Shown: positions 17,803 to 26,062, counted from the stretch's first letter. The stretch is 64,000 nucleotides of DNA from Pseudomonadota bacterium (GCA_020161695.1 JAIUOO010000004.1:124001-188000); one strand, 5' to 3'. Numbers and translations: made by a program. The notes: generated from the sequence alone by a model not told the origin.

Positions 17803-18558
17803 TTGACCGAAACCCCGCTCTTCCTCGTCACGCTGCGCCTCGCCGACGATGCGCTGATCCTCGGCCACCGCCTGTCCGAATGGTGCGGCCACGCGCCCGT
17901 GCTGGAGGAGGAGCTGGCGCTGGCCAATCTCGGCCTCGACCTGATCGGGCAGGCGCGCTCGCTCTACACCCATGCCGGCGCGATCGAGGGTGCGGGTCGC
18001 GATGAGGACGGGCTCGCCTATCTCCGCCGCGAGAACGAATATCGCAACGTGCTGCTGGTGGAGCAGCCGAACGGCGACTTCGCCGCCACCATGGTGCGGC
18101 AGCTGATCTACTCGGCCTTCATGCACCCGTTCCACCGGGCCATGGCGTCGTCGAAGGACGCGACGCTTGCCGGTATCGCCGCCAAGGCCGAGAAGGAAAT
18201 GGCCTATCACGTGCGGCATTCCGCCGAATGGGTCATCCGGCTCGGCGACGGCACGGAGGAGAGCCACCGGCGGGCGCAGGATGCGCTGGATGCGCTCTGG
18301 CCCTATGCGGGCGAGTTGTTTGAGGTCGATGCGCCCATGCGCGCGGCGATCGAGGCGGGGCTGGTGCCGGACCCGGAGAGCCTTCGCGCGACCTTCGATG
18401 CGACCATGACAGAGGCGCTGGCCGAGGCGACGCTGACGCTGCCGAAGCTCGGGTCGTTCCAGACCGGCGGACGGGCAGGACGGCATACCGAGCATATGGG
18501 CTTCCTGCTCGCCCAGCTTCAGTACATGCAGCGCACCTATCCGAACGCGGCGTGGTGA
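17803..18558 (+). CDS. paaC: 1,2-phenylacetyl-CoA epoxidase structural subunit C
   Basis: 251 residues when started at TTG 17803, which gives the family N-terminus TETPLFLVTLRLADDALILG. In-frame ATGs further upstream fall inside the repeat element and add non-family sequence. Ferritin-like helical protein with EEELALANLGLDLIGQARSLY and EMAYHVRHSAEW, the structural partner of PaaA that has lost or reduced metal binding. The gene lies 210 bp after paaB and 4 bp before paaD. The TTG start and the preceding hairpin may lower its translation relative to paaA, which would be odd for an equimolar complex. Confidence 0.93.
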   Translation: MTETPLFLVTLRLADDALILGHRLSEWCGHAPVLEEELALANLGLDLIGQARSLYTHAGAIEGAGRDEDGLAYLRRENEYRNVLLVEQPNGDFAATMVRQLIYSAFMHPFHRAMASSKDATLAGIAAKAEKEMAYHVRHSAEWVIRLGDGTEESHRRAQDALDALWPYAGELFEVDAPMRAAIEAGLVPDPESLRATFDATMTEALAEATLTLPKLGSFQTGGRAGRHTEHMGFLLAQLQYMQRTYPNAAW

Positions 18559-18562
18559 GGCC

Positions 18563-19069
18563 ATGGGTGCGGCCGTCTCGCTCGATCTCGAACGCCAGCG
18601 GGCCGAGGCCCTCGCGATCGCCGGCGAGGTCTGCGACCCCGAAGTGCCGGTGCTGACCATCGCGGATCTCGGCGTGCTGCGTGACGTCCGCATCGAGAAC
18701 GGCCGGATCGAGGCGGTGATCACGCCGACCTATTCGGGCTGCCCGGCGATGAACCTCATCGCTCTCAATGTCGAGGTGGCACTGGAGGAGGCGGGCTTCA
18801 CCAACGTCAAGGTGACGACCGTCCTCTCGCCAGCCTGGACCACCGACTGGATGAGCGAGGAGGGCAAGGCGAAGCTCGCCGCTTATGGCATCGCGCCGCC
18901 GAGGGCCAAGGCCGGCCGCCGCGCCCTGTTCGGCGAGGAAGTGGTCGCCTGCCCGCGCTGCGGCTCGGCCAATACCCAGAAGGTCTCGGAATTCGGCTCC
19001 ACCGCCTGCAAGGCGCACTGGCGCTGCCGGGCCTGCGCCGAGCCTTTCGACTATTTCAAGTGTCTTTGA
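18563..19069 (+). CDS. paaD: Phenylacetate degradation iron-sulfur maturation protein D
   Basis: 168 residues. N-terminal MIP18/DUF59 domain (VCDPEVPVLTIADLGVLRDV, TYSGCPAMNLI) and a C-terminal zinc-ribbon-like set of cysteines (CPRCGSAN ... CKAHWRCRACAEPF). PaaD is thought to help iron-sulfur or metal-centre assembly in the PaaABCE monooxygenase. It starts 4 bp after the paaC stop (ATG 18563). It is followed by a 160-bp gap that contains another palindromic repeat before paaE. Confidence 0.92.
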   Translation: MGAAVSLDLERQRAEALAIAGEVCDPEVPVLTIADLGVLRDVRIENGRIEAVITPTYSGCPAMNLIALNVEVALEEAGFTNVKVTTVLSPAWTTDWMSEEGKAKLAAYGIAPPRAKAGRRALFGEEVVACPRCGSANTQKVSEFGSTACKAHWRCRACAEPFDYFKCL

Positions 19070-19107
19070 GGGGGTGGCCGCGCATGTTGGTCATTGATCG
19101 CACCTCT

Positions 19108-19199
19108 CCGTCATGCCCGGCCTTGTGCCGGGCATCCACGCCTTCCTTTGTCCGTCTTGTTCAAGTCGTGGATGGCCGGGACAAGCCCGGCCATGACGG
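19108..19199. repeat. Inverted palindromic repeat between paaD and paaE
   Basis: Left arm 19108-19140 (CCGTCATGCCCGGCCTTGTG onward) and right arm 19167-19199 (CGTGGATGGCCGGGACAAGC onward) are inverted copies, 29 of 33 positions paired. The four differences fall in two mirrored pairs within the inner stem of each arm, so each arm keeps its own hairpin (CCCGGCcttgtGCCGGG on the left, GGCCGGGacaaGCCCGGCC on the right). Compensated changes of this kind suggest a mobile palindromic unit under structural constraint. This family differs from the one between paaB and paaC. Confidence 0.85.
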
Positions 19200-19232
19200 C
19201 GGGGCTGGCGGATGCTGACGGGACAAATAGCC

Positions 19233-20315
19233 ATGACCCCGCACTTCAACACGCTCACCGTCAGCGACATCCGCCGCGAGACGCAGGACACCGTGTCCAT
19301 CGCCTTTGCCGTGCCGGAGACGCTGAAGGACGCCTATCGCTTCGCGCACGGGCAATATCTGACGTTGCGCGCGACGCTCGGCGGCGAGGATGTCAGGCGC
19401 TCCTATTCGATCTGCACCGGCATCGACGACAATGATCTGCGGGTGGCCGTGAAACAGGTCGAGGGCGGCACCTTCTCGCGCTTCGCCAACCAGTTGCTCA
19501 AGGTCGGCGACCCCATCGAGGTCATGACGCCAATGGGCCGGTTCACGGCGCCGATGGACGGCGGGGCGAAATCCTATCTCGCGATCGCCTGCGGCTCGGG
19601 CATAACGCCGGTCATGTCGATCATCCGCACGGTCCTGGCGCGCGAGCCGGAAAGCCGGGTGACGCTGATCTATGGCAATCGCGATGCCTCGTCGGTGATC
19701 TTCAGGACGCAGATCGAGGACCTGAAGGACCGGTTCATGGGGCGGCTGTCGGTACATCACGTGCTCTCGCGCGAAGCCTCCGACTTCGCCGTGTCGCACG
19801 GGCGGATCGATGGCGAGAAGATCGAGACACTGACGCGCCATCTGCCGCGCAGCGCGGCGGGAACCCTTGCCGATCATGCCTTCCTGTGCGGGCCGCAGGC
19901 GATGATCGAGGAGGCGAAGGCGACGCTGGTGCGGCTGGGCATGGCGGCTGACAGCATCCACTTCGAGCTGTTCACGACGGATGGTGCGCCGCGCCGTCCG
20001 GCGCCGGTCCGCAAGGCCGATCTGTCGAACGGCCTGCCGCTGTCGATCCGCCTCGACGGGGCGCTCCATTCCATCGCCATGGACCCGACCGAGACGGTGG
20101 TGGAGGCGGCGCTGCGTCACGGTCTCGACCTGCCCTATTCGTGCAAGGGCGGCATGTGCTGCACCTGTCGGGCGAAGCTCACCGACGGCGATGTCGCGAT
20201 GGACCAGAATTTCTCGCTGGAACCCTGGGAGATCGAGCAGGGCTTCGTGCTGACCTGCCAGTCGCGGCCGGTGGCGGGGACAGAGAAGATCAGCGTCGAC
20301 TTCGACTATGCGTGA
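19233..20315 (+). CDS. paaE: 1,2-phenylacetyl-CoA epoxidase reductase subunit E
   Basis: 360 residues from ATG 19233. An ATG at 19212 would add seven residues, and both are possible. NADPH-dependent reductase that feeds electrons to PaaA. Flavin domain with RRSYSICTG (about 60-70), NAD(P) domain with AIACGSGITPVMSI, and a C-terminal plant-type [2Fe-2S] ferredoxin with the cysteine cluster SCKGGMCCTCRAKL (first Cys near residue 304) and VLTCQSRP. It is the last gene of the paaABCDE run. Its 3' end overlaps the convergent desaturase gene by 10 bp. Confidence 0.95.
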   Translation: MTPHFNTLTVSDIRRETQDTVSIAFAVPETLKDAYRFAHGQYLTLRATLGGEDVRRSYSICTGIDDNDLRVAVKQVEGGTFSRFANQLLKVGDPIEVMTPMGRFTAPMDGGAKSYLAIACGSGITPVMSIIRTVLAREPESRVTLIYGNRDASSVIFRTQIEDLKDRFMGRLSVHHVLSREASDFAVSHGRIDGEKIETLTRHLPRSAAGTLADHAFLCGPQAMIEEAKATLVRLGMAADSIHFELFTTDGAPRRPAPVRKADLSNGLPLSIRLDGALHSIAMDPTETVVEAALRHGLDLPYSCKGGMCCTCRAKLTDGDVAMDQNFSLEPWEIEQGFVLTCQSRPVAGTEKISVDFDYA

Positions 20316-21307
20316 GACGGCTTGCCGTCTTCCGGCCTGACGGTGCGCGTCCAGAGCGAGTGCCTGGGGTCGGTGATGAACTCGATCAGCAGCTTCGTCC
20401 ACGAGGTGTGGCTGGGCAGGGTCAGGTAGAATTCCGGCGCGAGGCGGGTGACTTCCGGCAGACGATTCCACGGGATCGACGGGAAGTCGTGGTGCTCGTT
20501 GTGATAGCCGATGTTCAGCGCGATGCCGTTGAGCGGGCCGTAATAGTTGGCGGTGTCGTGCTGCTCGTCGCCGGTGAAATGCTCCTGCACCCAGCGCGCA
20601 CCGAGCGGATGCAGGCTGATGGCGAACCAGAACGAGGCGAAGAGGTAGAGCACCGCGTTCCAGCCGGCGAGCCAGCCGATGAGGGCGGCGGCGCCGAAGT
20701 TCACGACATAGTTCGCGGCGGTCCAGGCATCGAAGGTGGCGACGCCGCGGACACGCGTGACGCGCAGCACCTGAAAGACCGGGAAGAACAGGAACCACAG
20801 CGCCTTGCGCCAGGTGGAATGGCCGACGAGGCGGGCTTCCCATTCGTGGGGAATGTCGGTGTCGCCATCCATCTCGCCGAGATGGGAGTGGTGGGCGAGA
20901 TGGCAGGCGCGAAAGCCCATGCCGCCGGGCAGCACCTGCGGCACATCGGCTGCGAGCAGCAGCACGCGGTTGGCGAAGCGGCTGCGGAAGATCAGGTTGT
21001 GGGTCGCGTCGTGGACGACCACATAGAGCGCGTGGTTGAGGAAGGCGCCGAAGCCATAGGCGACGATCAGCGCCAGCCACCACCAGGAGAGGCCGGCCCA
21101 GCCGAAGGCGACGGCGACGGCCAGCTGCGTGCCGACATAGGCTGCCGTGATCGCGGCCGTCCACGGGTTGCGGCCGATGAGCTGGCGGATTTCCGGATGG
21201 GCTTTCAGGATGGCCTTGGCGCGCGTCGAATGCGTCTCACCGAGAGCGGGGACGAAGGTCTCCTCCCGGTCGACATCGAATTCAACGGCCTGCGGAATGG
21301 TCGTCAT
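20306..21307 (-). CDS. Fatty acid/sphingolipid delta-4-type desaturase
   Basis: 333 residues with several hydrophobic helices and the three histidine boxes of membrane desaturases: HDATHN, HLAHHSHLG and NEHHDFP. The last box, with GYHNEHHDFPSIPWNRLPEV, and the overall pattern resemble eukaryotic dihydroceramide delta-4 desaturases (DEGS) and their bacterial relatives more than acyl-lipid delta-9 enzymes. By family knowledge it would insert a double bond into a lipid chain in the membrane. It sits inside the paa locus, overlapping paaE by 10 bp tail to tail, with no clear metabolic link to phenylacetate. Confidence 0.82.
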   Translation of the reverse strand: MTTIPQAVEFDVDREETFVPALGETHSTRAKAILKAHPEIRQLIGRNPWTAAITAAYVGTQLAVAVAFGWAGLSWWWLALIVAYGFGAFLNHALYVVVHDATHNLIFRSRFANRVLLLAADVPQVLPGGMGFRACHLAHHSHLGEMDGDTDIPHEWEARLVGHSTWRKALWFLFFPVFQVLRVTRVRGVATFDAWTAANYVVNFGAAALIGWLAGWNAVLYLFASFWFAISLHPLGARWVQEHFTGDEQHDTANYYGPLNGIALNIGYHNEHHDFPSIPWNRLPEVTRLAPEFYLTLPSHTSWTKLLIEFITDPRHSLWTRTVRPEDGKPSHA

Positions 21308-21464
21308 GCCTTCCCGTCCCTGATCCGCCCCGCGCTGTTGCGGCGCGAAAGGGTGCTGATCGAATGCCCGACCCGGCGGGGCCGGTCAAGGACGGCCGTC
21401 ATCGCCGAGCTTCACGAATTGTACGTTTGGAAGCACTCGAAAGTGGGAAACGGCCGCTTGCGGC

Positions 21465-22082
21465 TCACTCCGCGGCGACCTGCTGCCCGGTTTGGGCGAG
21501 GTCGCGGGCACCCGCGAGGATGAGGTTGGTGGCAAGGTCCGCATAGGCCTCGCGCGACATCGAGCCGCCCGGCCGGAACCACATGTAGTGCCAGTTGAGC
21601 ATACCGAAGAGCGACATGGTCACCGGCTTCAGGAACGGCGAACCGCCGAGCGTGGGGACCGCGTGGGCCAGCGCCTCGGAGAAGATGCCGACGAGCTGGC
21701 GTTCCACCGCCTTCAGCTCGGTCTGCGATTCCTCGGGCAGGCGGGAGAGCTCGTTGACCTGGATCTTGTGGAGCGCGTCGGCGTCGCGGTAGGCCTCCAG
21801 CAGGGCATGGATGATGGCGCGCAGGCGGCTGGCCTGATCCGAGCGGCGTACCGCGGCCTCGACCGTCTCCAGGAGGTCGGCAAGGTGGCGGCGGATGATG
21901 TCGACAAGGAGCTGCTCCTTGTTCGGATAGTAGTGATAGATCAACGCCTTGGAGACGTTGCAGGCGGCCGCGATGTCGTTGATCGAGGTGCGGTCGTAGC
22001 CCTGCCGCGCGAAGAGATCGGCGCAGGCGTGCAGCAGCAGCCGGCGCTTCTCGTCATAATCGGCGGCGCGGGGACGGGCCAC
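21465..22082 (-). CDS. paaR: TetR-family repressor of the paa locus
   Basis: 205 residues from GTG 22082, preceded by GAGGGA at good spacing and starting 4 bp after the paaK stop. N-terminal TetR helix-turn-helix (YDRTSINDIAAACNVSKAL, IYHYYPNKEQLL) and a C-terminal ligand domain. TetR regulators named PaaR take the place of PaaX in many alpha- and betaproteobacteria. Here both kinds occur. As the last gene of paaG-paaI-paaK-paaR it is probably autoregulated through the ACTGACCG-GG-CGGTTGGT site upstream of paaG. The assignment as PaaR rests on gene context. Confidence 0.85.
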   Translation of the reverse strand: MARPRAADYDEKRRLLLHACADLFARQGYDRTSINDIAAACNVSKALIYHYYPNKEQLLVDIIRRHLADLLETVEAAVRRSDQASRLRAIIHALLEAYRDADALHKIQVNELSRLPEESQTELKAVERQLVGIFSEALAHAVPTLGGSPFLKPVTMSLFGMLNWHYMWFRPGGSMSREAYADLATNLILAGARDLAQTGQQVAAE

Positions 22083-22086
22083 GGCG

Positions 22087-23394
22087 TCAGTCCCTCGGCC
22101 GGTTGTCGACGACGCGTCGCGCCTTGCCGCCGGAACGCTCCAGCGCACCGGCCGCCAGAACGCTGACCGTGCAGGAGACGCCGATCGTGTCCTTGACCTG
22201 CTGGCACAGCCGGTCGCCGGCGCGGCGCGCCTCGCCCTCGGCACAGTCGGGACGGGCCTCGACGCGGATGTCCATCGTGTCGAGGCGGCCCTCGCGGGCG
22301 AGCACGACGAGATAGTGCGCCGAGAGTTCGGGCAGGGTGAGGATCTTCTCCTCGATCTGGGTCGGAAAGACGTTGACGCCGCGCACGATCATCATGTCGT
22401 CGGAGCGGCCGGTGACCTTCTCCATCCGCCGCATGGAGCGGGCCGTGCCGGGCAGAAGCCGGGTCAGGTCGCGCGTGCGGTAGCGGATGATCGGCATGGC
22501 TTCCTTGGTCAGCGAGGTGAAGACCAGTTCGCCCTTCTCGCCGTCGGGCAGCACGCGGCCTGTGGCGGGGTCTATCACTTCGGGGAAGAAATGGTCCTCC
22601 CAGATGTGCAGGCCATCCTTGGTCTCCACGCATTCGTTGGCGACGCCGGGGCCGATCACCTCCGACAGGCCGTAGATGTCGACGGCATCCATGGCGAAGG
22701 AGTCCTCGATCTCCGCGCGCATGGAATTGGTCCAGGGCTCGGCGCCGAAAATGCCGATCTTGAGGGAGGTCGAACGCGGATCGACGCCGATGCGCCGGAA
22801 CTCGTCGAGGATCGCCAGCATGTAGCTCGGTGTCACCATGATGATGTCCGGCTCGAAGTCCTGGATCAGTTGAACCTGGCGCTCGGTCATGCCGCCGGAA
22901 ACCGGGATGACCATGCATCCCAGCTTCTCCGCGCCGTAATGGGCGCCCAAGCCCCCGGTGAACAGGCCGTAGCCGTAGGAGATGTGGATCTTCATGCCGG
23001 GGCGGCCACCGGCGGCGCGGATCGAGCGCGCGACGACCGAGGACCAGGTATCGACGTCCCTCTGGGTGTAGCCGACGACGGTCGGCTTGCCGGTGGTGCC
23101 GGAGGAGGCGTGGACGCGGACGACCTTGTCCTGCGGCACGGCGAACATGCCGAAGGGGTAGTTGTCGCGCAGGTCCGCCTTCGTGGTGAAGGGGAACCTG
23201 GCGAGGTCCTCAAGCCGGCGGAAGTCGTCGGGATGGACACCAGCCGCGTCGAACTTCGCCCGATAGGCCGGCACGTTGTCGTAGGCGTGGCGCAGGGTCC
23301 AGGCGAGGCGCTGGGTCTGGAGCGCGGCGATCTCGTCGCGGGATGCCGTCTCGATGGGGTCGACGAGCGGCTGGTAGCGGGTCCTGTCGAGCAT
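22087..23394 (-). CDS. paaK: Phenylacetate-CoA ligase
   Basis: 435 residues, the usual PaaK length. It activates phenylacetate with ATP and CoA, the first step of the pathway. Start ATG 23394 has GGAGG 7 bases upstream and gives the family N-terminus (LVDPIETASRDEIAALQ). Motifs seen: VHASSGTTGKPTVVGYT (P-loop-like, about 95-110), IFGAEPWTNSMR, DIYGLSEVIGPGVA and the C-terminal RGVNVFPTQIEE. It lies between paaI (16 bp upstream) and the TetR gene (4 bp downstream). Confidence 0.95.
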   Translation of the reverse strand: MLDRTRYQPLVDPIETASRDEIAALQTQRLAWTLRHAYDNVPAYRAKFDAAGVHPDDFRRLEDLARFPFTTKADLRDNYPFGMFAVPQDKVVRVHASSGTTGKPTVVGYTQRDVDTWSSVVARSIRAAGGRPGMKIHISYGYGLFTGGLGAHYGAEKLGCMVIPVSGGMTERQVQLIQDFEPDIIMVTPSYMLAILDEFRRIGVDPRSTSLKIGIFGAEPWTNSMRAEIEDSFAMDAVDIYGLSEVIGPGVANECVETKDGLHIWEDHFFPEVIDPATGRVLPDGEKGELVFTSLTKEAMPIIRYRTRDLTRLLPGTARSMRRMEKVTGRSDDMMIVRGVNVFPTQIEEKILTLPELSAHYLVVLAREGRLDTMDIRVEARPDCAEGEARRAGDRLCQQVKDTIGVSCTVSVLAAGALERSGGKARRVVDNRPRD

Positions 23395-23410
23395 GAGTGC
23401 CTCCGCGGGG

Positions 23411-23887
23411 TCAGAGGGCGGGATGGTCTGGCGCGATCGCGCCGCCGAGCGTGCGCGAATGGCCACGGAAAACGGCAATGGTCTCGCCGGCCTGATTGGC
23501 GACGGTGACGTCGGTGATGCCGGAGCGCCCGGCTCGGTTGATCTCGCGGGCGGTGGCGGTGAGGACGTCGCCGAGCTGGGCCGGCGCCAGGAAAGTCACC
23601 GCGCAATGCTGCGCCACCGTCTTGGTGTTGTGGCTGTTGCAGGCGAAGGCGAAGGCGCTGTCGGCAAGCGTGAAGATGTAGCCGCCGTGGCACATGCCGT
23701 GGCCATTGGTCATGGTCTTCACCACGGGCATGGTCAGCGTCGCCGTGCCCGGGCCGGACTGGACGATGGTCATGCCGAGCGCCTGCGTGGCGTTGTCGTC
23801 GGCCCACATGGCGGCCGAGGCGGCGCGGGCGACGGCGTGGCGGTCCACCGGTTTGCCGAAGGCATCGTTCATGGCTTCGGTCGTCAT
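23411..23887 (-). CDS. paaI: PaaI hotdog-fold thioesterase
   Basis: 158 residues, with the PaaI pattern NGHGMCHGGYIFTLADSAFAFACN (catalytic HGG-x-x-F-x-LAD region) and VTFLAPAQLGDVLTATA. PaaI hydrolyses ring-hydroxylated or dead-end CoA thioesters and so protects the CoA pool during phenylacetate catabolism. The ATG at 23887 overlaps the paaG stop by 4 bases (ATGA), which indicates translational coupling. It is followed 16 bp later by paaK. Confidence 0.94.
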   Translation of the reverse strand: MTTEAMNDAFGKPVDRHAVARAASAAMWADDNATQALGMTIVQSGPGTATLTMPVVKTMTNGHGMCHGGYIFTLADSAFAFACNSHNTKTVAQHCAVTFLAPAQLGDVLTATAREINRAGRSGITDVTVANQAGETIAVFRGHSRTLGGAIAPDHPAL

Positions 23888-24681
23888 GGCCGGTCCCCGA
23901 AGACGGGTTTGCGCTTCTCCATGAAGGCGGCGACGCCCTCCTCGTAGTCGCGCCCGCGGCCGAGGCGCCGCTGCTCGTCGCGCTCATAGTCGAGCTGGGC
24001 GTCGAGGCTGGTGTCGGCGGCATGCTCGAAAGCGCGCTTGATGGCGTCGAGGCCGGTCGCCGAGGAGGCCGCGAAACGGGAGCAGAGCGTGCGTGCCTCG
24101 GTGAGGAGATCGGTGTCGTCGACCACCTTCCAGACGAGGCCCCAGTTCTCCGCCATGTCCGCCTTGATGGTCTCGCCGGTCATCGCCCAGGCGCGGGCCC
24201 GGGCGGGCCCGATCAGGCGCGGAAGCAGGGCGGTCGCGCCGGAATCGGGGACGAGTCCGATCTTCACGAAGGCCTGCCCGAAGCTGGCGGAGCGGGCAGC
24301 GAGGGTCACGTCGGCCGCGAGCGCCAGCGACACGCCCGCGCCGGCGGCGATGCCGTTGACCGCGCAGACGACGGGGAAGGGCAGGGCGCGCAGCTTGCGG
24401 ATCAGCGGATTGTAGTTCTTCTCCAGCGTGTCGCCGAGATCGGGCGTATCGCCTGCCTGCGGCTGTATCTCGGGATCGGCGAGATCCTGCCCGGCGCAGA
24501 AGCCGCGGCCCTGGCCGGTGATCAGCACCGCCTTGCAGGCCTTGTCGGCTTCGGCAGCCTCGAGCGCGCCCTTCAGCGCGCGGTGCATCGCGCCGGTAAA
24601 GGAATTCAGTTTGTCCGGCCGGTTGAGCGTCAGGACGCGATAGCCATCCGCGACCTCGACGAGCACGCTCGTCTCGTCCAT
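23884..24681 (-). CDS. paaG: Epoxyphenylacetyl-CoA isomerase (enoyl-CoA hydratase family)
   Basis: 265 residues from ATG 24681 with GGAGG 5 bases upstream. The ATG at 24696 would place that site inside the gene. Crotonase fold with GFCAGQDLADPE, NGIAAGAGVSLALAADV and KIGLVPDSGATALLPRL, where the Asp fits the PaaG catalytic residue. PaaG converts the 1,2-epoxide into the oxepin form. It is first in the paaGIK-tetR operon, downstream of a strong -35/-10 pair and an operator. Confidence 0.92.
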   Translation of the reverse strand: MDETSVLVEVADGYRVLTLNRPDKLNSFTGAMHRALKGALEAAEADKACKAVLITGQGRGFCAGQDLADPEIQPQAGDTPDLGDTLEKNYNPLIRKLRALPFPVVCAVNGIAAGAGVSLALAADVTLAARSASFGQAFVKIGLVPDSGATALLPRLIGPARARAWAMTGETIKADMAENWGLVWKVVDDTDLLTEARTLCSRFAASSATGLDAIKRAFEHAADTSLDAQLDYERDEQRRLGRGRDYEEGVAAFMEKRKPVFGDRP

Positions 24682-24766
24682 TCTTGCCTCCAGCATTTCC
24701 TCGTGCCGTTGCGTTGTCCGGCGGGGCCGGCCGCATCGTTTTTCATTCGGTCCGCCGTTTGACCAC

Positions 24767-24819
24767 TTGACTGACCGGGCGGTTGGTTAATTAAATACGC
24801 GGCAGCCGCGAGGTGTCAA
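24767..24819. promoter_or_regulatory. Divergent promoters and TetR-type operator between paaG and the LIV transporter
   Basis: Leftward promoter for paaG: TTGACA (minus strand, 24819-24814), 16-base spacer, TATTTA (24797-24792). Rightward promoter for the transporter: TTGACT (24767-24772), 17-base spacer, ATTAAA (24790-24795). Between them lies the imperfect dyad ACTGACCG-GG-CGGTTGGT (24770-24787). It would sit in the spacer of the rightward promoter and just downstream of the leftward -10, so one bound dimer could shut off both. The shape (ACCG-N2-CGGT core) fits a TetR-type site. PaaR is the natural candidate. Confidence 0.7.
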
Positions 24820-24888
24820 TCAGGGCCGAACGACAAGAGCACCTGAACCGCCTCGCGCAGGAAACGACTGTTACAAGGGAGGACTGCC

Positions 24889-26049
24889 ATGGCGGGTTGG
24901 ACCCGACGTGTATTTGCAGGCGCGGCCGCGGCGGCGCTGATGGCCTTCGGCGCTTCGGCCGCGCAGGCGCAGATCAAGATCGGCGCGGTGCTTTCCGTCA
25001 CCGGCCCCGCCTCGTTCCTCGGCGACCCTTCCAAGAAGACCCTCGAAATCTATGTCGAGCAGATCAATGCGGCGGGCGGCATCAACGGCCAGCGCCTCCA
25101 ACTGATCATCTATGACGATGGCGGCGACGCCAATCAGGCGCGCACCTTCGCGACCCGCCTGATCGAGGATGACAAGATCGTCGCGATGGTCGGTGGTTCG
25201 ACCACGGGCACGACCATGGCGATGATCCCGCTGTTCGAGGAAGCCCGCATCCCGTTCATCTCGCTCGGTGGCGCCATCCAGATCATCGACCCCGTGCGCG
25301 CCTACACGTTCAAGACGCCGCATACCGACCGCATGGCCTGCGAGAAGATCTTCCAGGACCTGCAGCGCCGGCGGCTGACCAACATCGCGATGATCTCGGG
25401 TACCGACGGCTTCGGCGCCTCCATGCACGACCAGTGCGTGGCGGTGGCGCCGCGCTACGGCGTGACCATCGCCCATACCGAGCGCTACGGGCCGCGCGAT
25501 TCCGACATGACGCCGCAGCTCACCAATATCCGCAACCGGCAGGGCGTGCAGGCCGTGGTCAATGCCGGGTTCGGGCAGGGGCCGGCCATCGTGACGCGCA
25601 ACTATGCGCAGCTGCAGGTGCCGCACCCGCTCTACCAGAGCCACGGCGTCGCCTCGAAGCAGTTCATCGACCTCGCGGGCGATGCGGCGAACGGCGTGAG
25701 GCTGCCCGCCTCAGCGCTGCTGGTCGCCAGCATGCTGCCCGACAGCGACCCGCAGAAGTCGGTTGTCGTGAACTATGCCCGCACCTTCGAGCAGAAGACG
25801 GGACAGCCGGTCTCGACCTTCGGCGGCCATGCCTATGACGGGCTGATGATCCTCGTGGAGGCAATCAAGAAGGCCGGCGCCGACCCGCGCAAGATCCGCG
25901 ACGCCATCGAGGCGACGCGCGGTTTCATGGGCACGGCGGGCGTCGTCAACATGAGCGCGACCGATCATATGGGTCTCGACCTCACGGCGTTCCGGATGCT
26001 GGAAATCCGCAACCGCGACTGGACCATCGTGCCGGAAGGCGGGAGCTGA
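24889..26049 (+). CDS. LIV-type ABC transporter substrate-binding protein (putative phenylacetate/aromatic acid uptake)
   Basis: 386 residues with a cleavable signal peptide (hydrophobic ALMAFGASAAQAQ, cut after AQA) and a type I periplasmic binding fold of the Leu/Ile/Val family (IKIGAVLSVTGPASFLGD, YVEQINAAGGINGQ, VGGSTTGTTMAMIP). ATG 24889 follows GGGAGGACTGCC. First gene of a five-gene ABC operon that diverges from paaG across a shared operator. This is the main reason for proposing an aromatic acid such as phenylacetate as ligand. Homologous binding proteins for aromatic acids are known in Rhodopseudomonas-type bacteria, but the ligand here is an inference. Confidence 0.88.
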   Translation: MAGWTRRVFAGAAAAALMAFGASAAQAQIKIGAVLSVTGPASFLGDPSKKTLEIYVEQINAAGGINGQRLQLIIYDDGGDANQARTFATRLIEDDKIVAMVGGSTTGTTMAMIPLFEEARIPFISLGGAIQIIDPVRAYTFKTPHTDRMACEKIFQDLQRRRLTNIAMISGTDGFGASMHDQCVAVAPRYGVTIAHTERYGPRDSDMTPQLTNIRNRQGVQAVVNAGFGQGPAIVTRNYAQLQVPHPLYQSHGVASKQFIDLAGDAANGVRLPASALLVASMLPDSDPQKSVVVNYARTFEQKTGQPVSTFGGHAYDGLMILVEAIKKAGADPRKIRDAIEATRGFMGTAGVVNMSATDHMGLDLTAFRMLEIRNRDWTIVPEGGS

Positions 26050-26062
26050 AGTCAGGCACGCT

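Noticed and set aside
17609..19199. Insertion-sequence remnants or a transposon end within the paa operon
   Set aside because: No transposase frame, no target duplication and no typical terminal repeats. The elements are short palindromic units.
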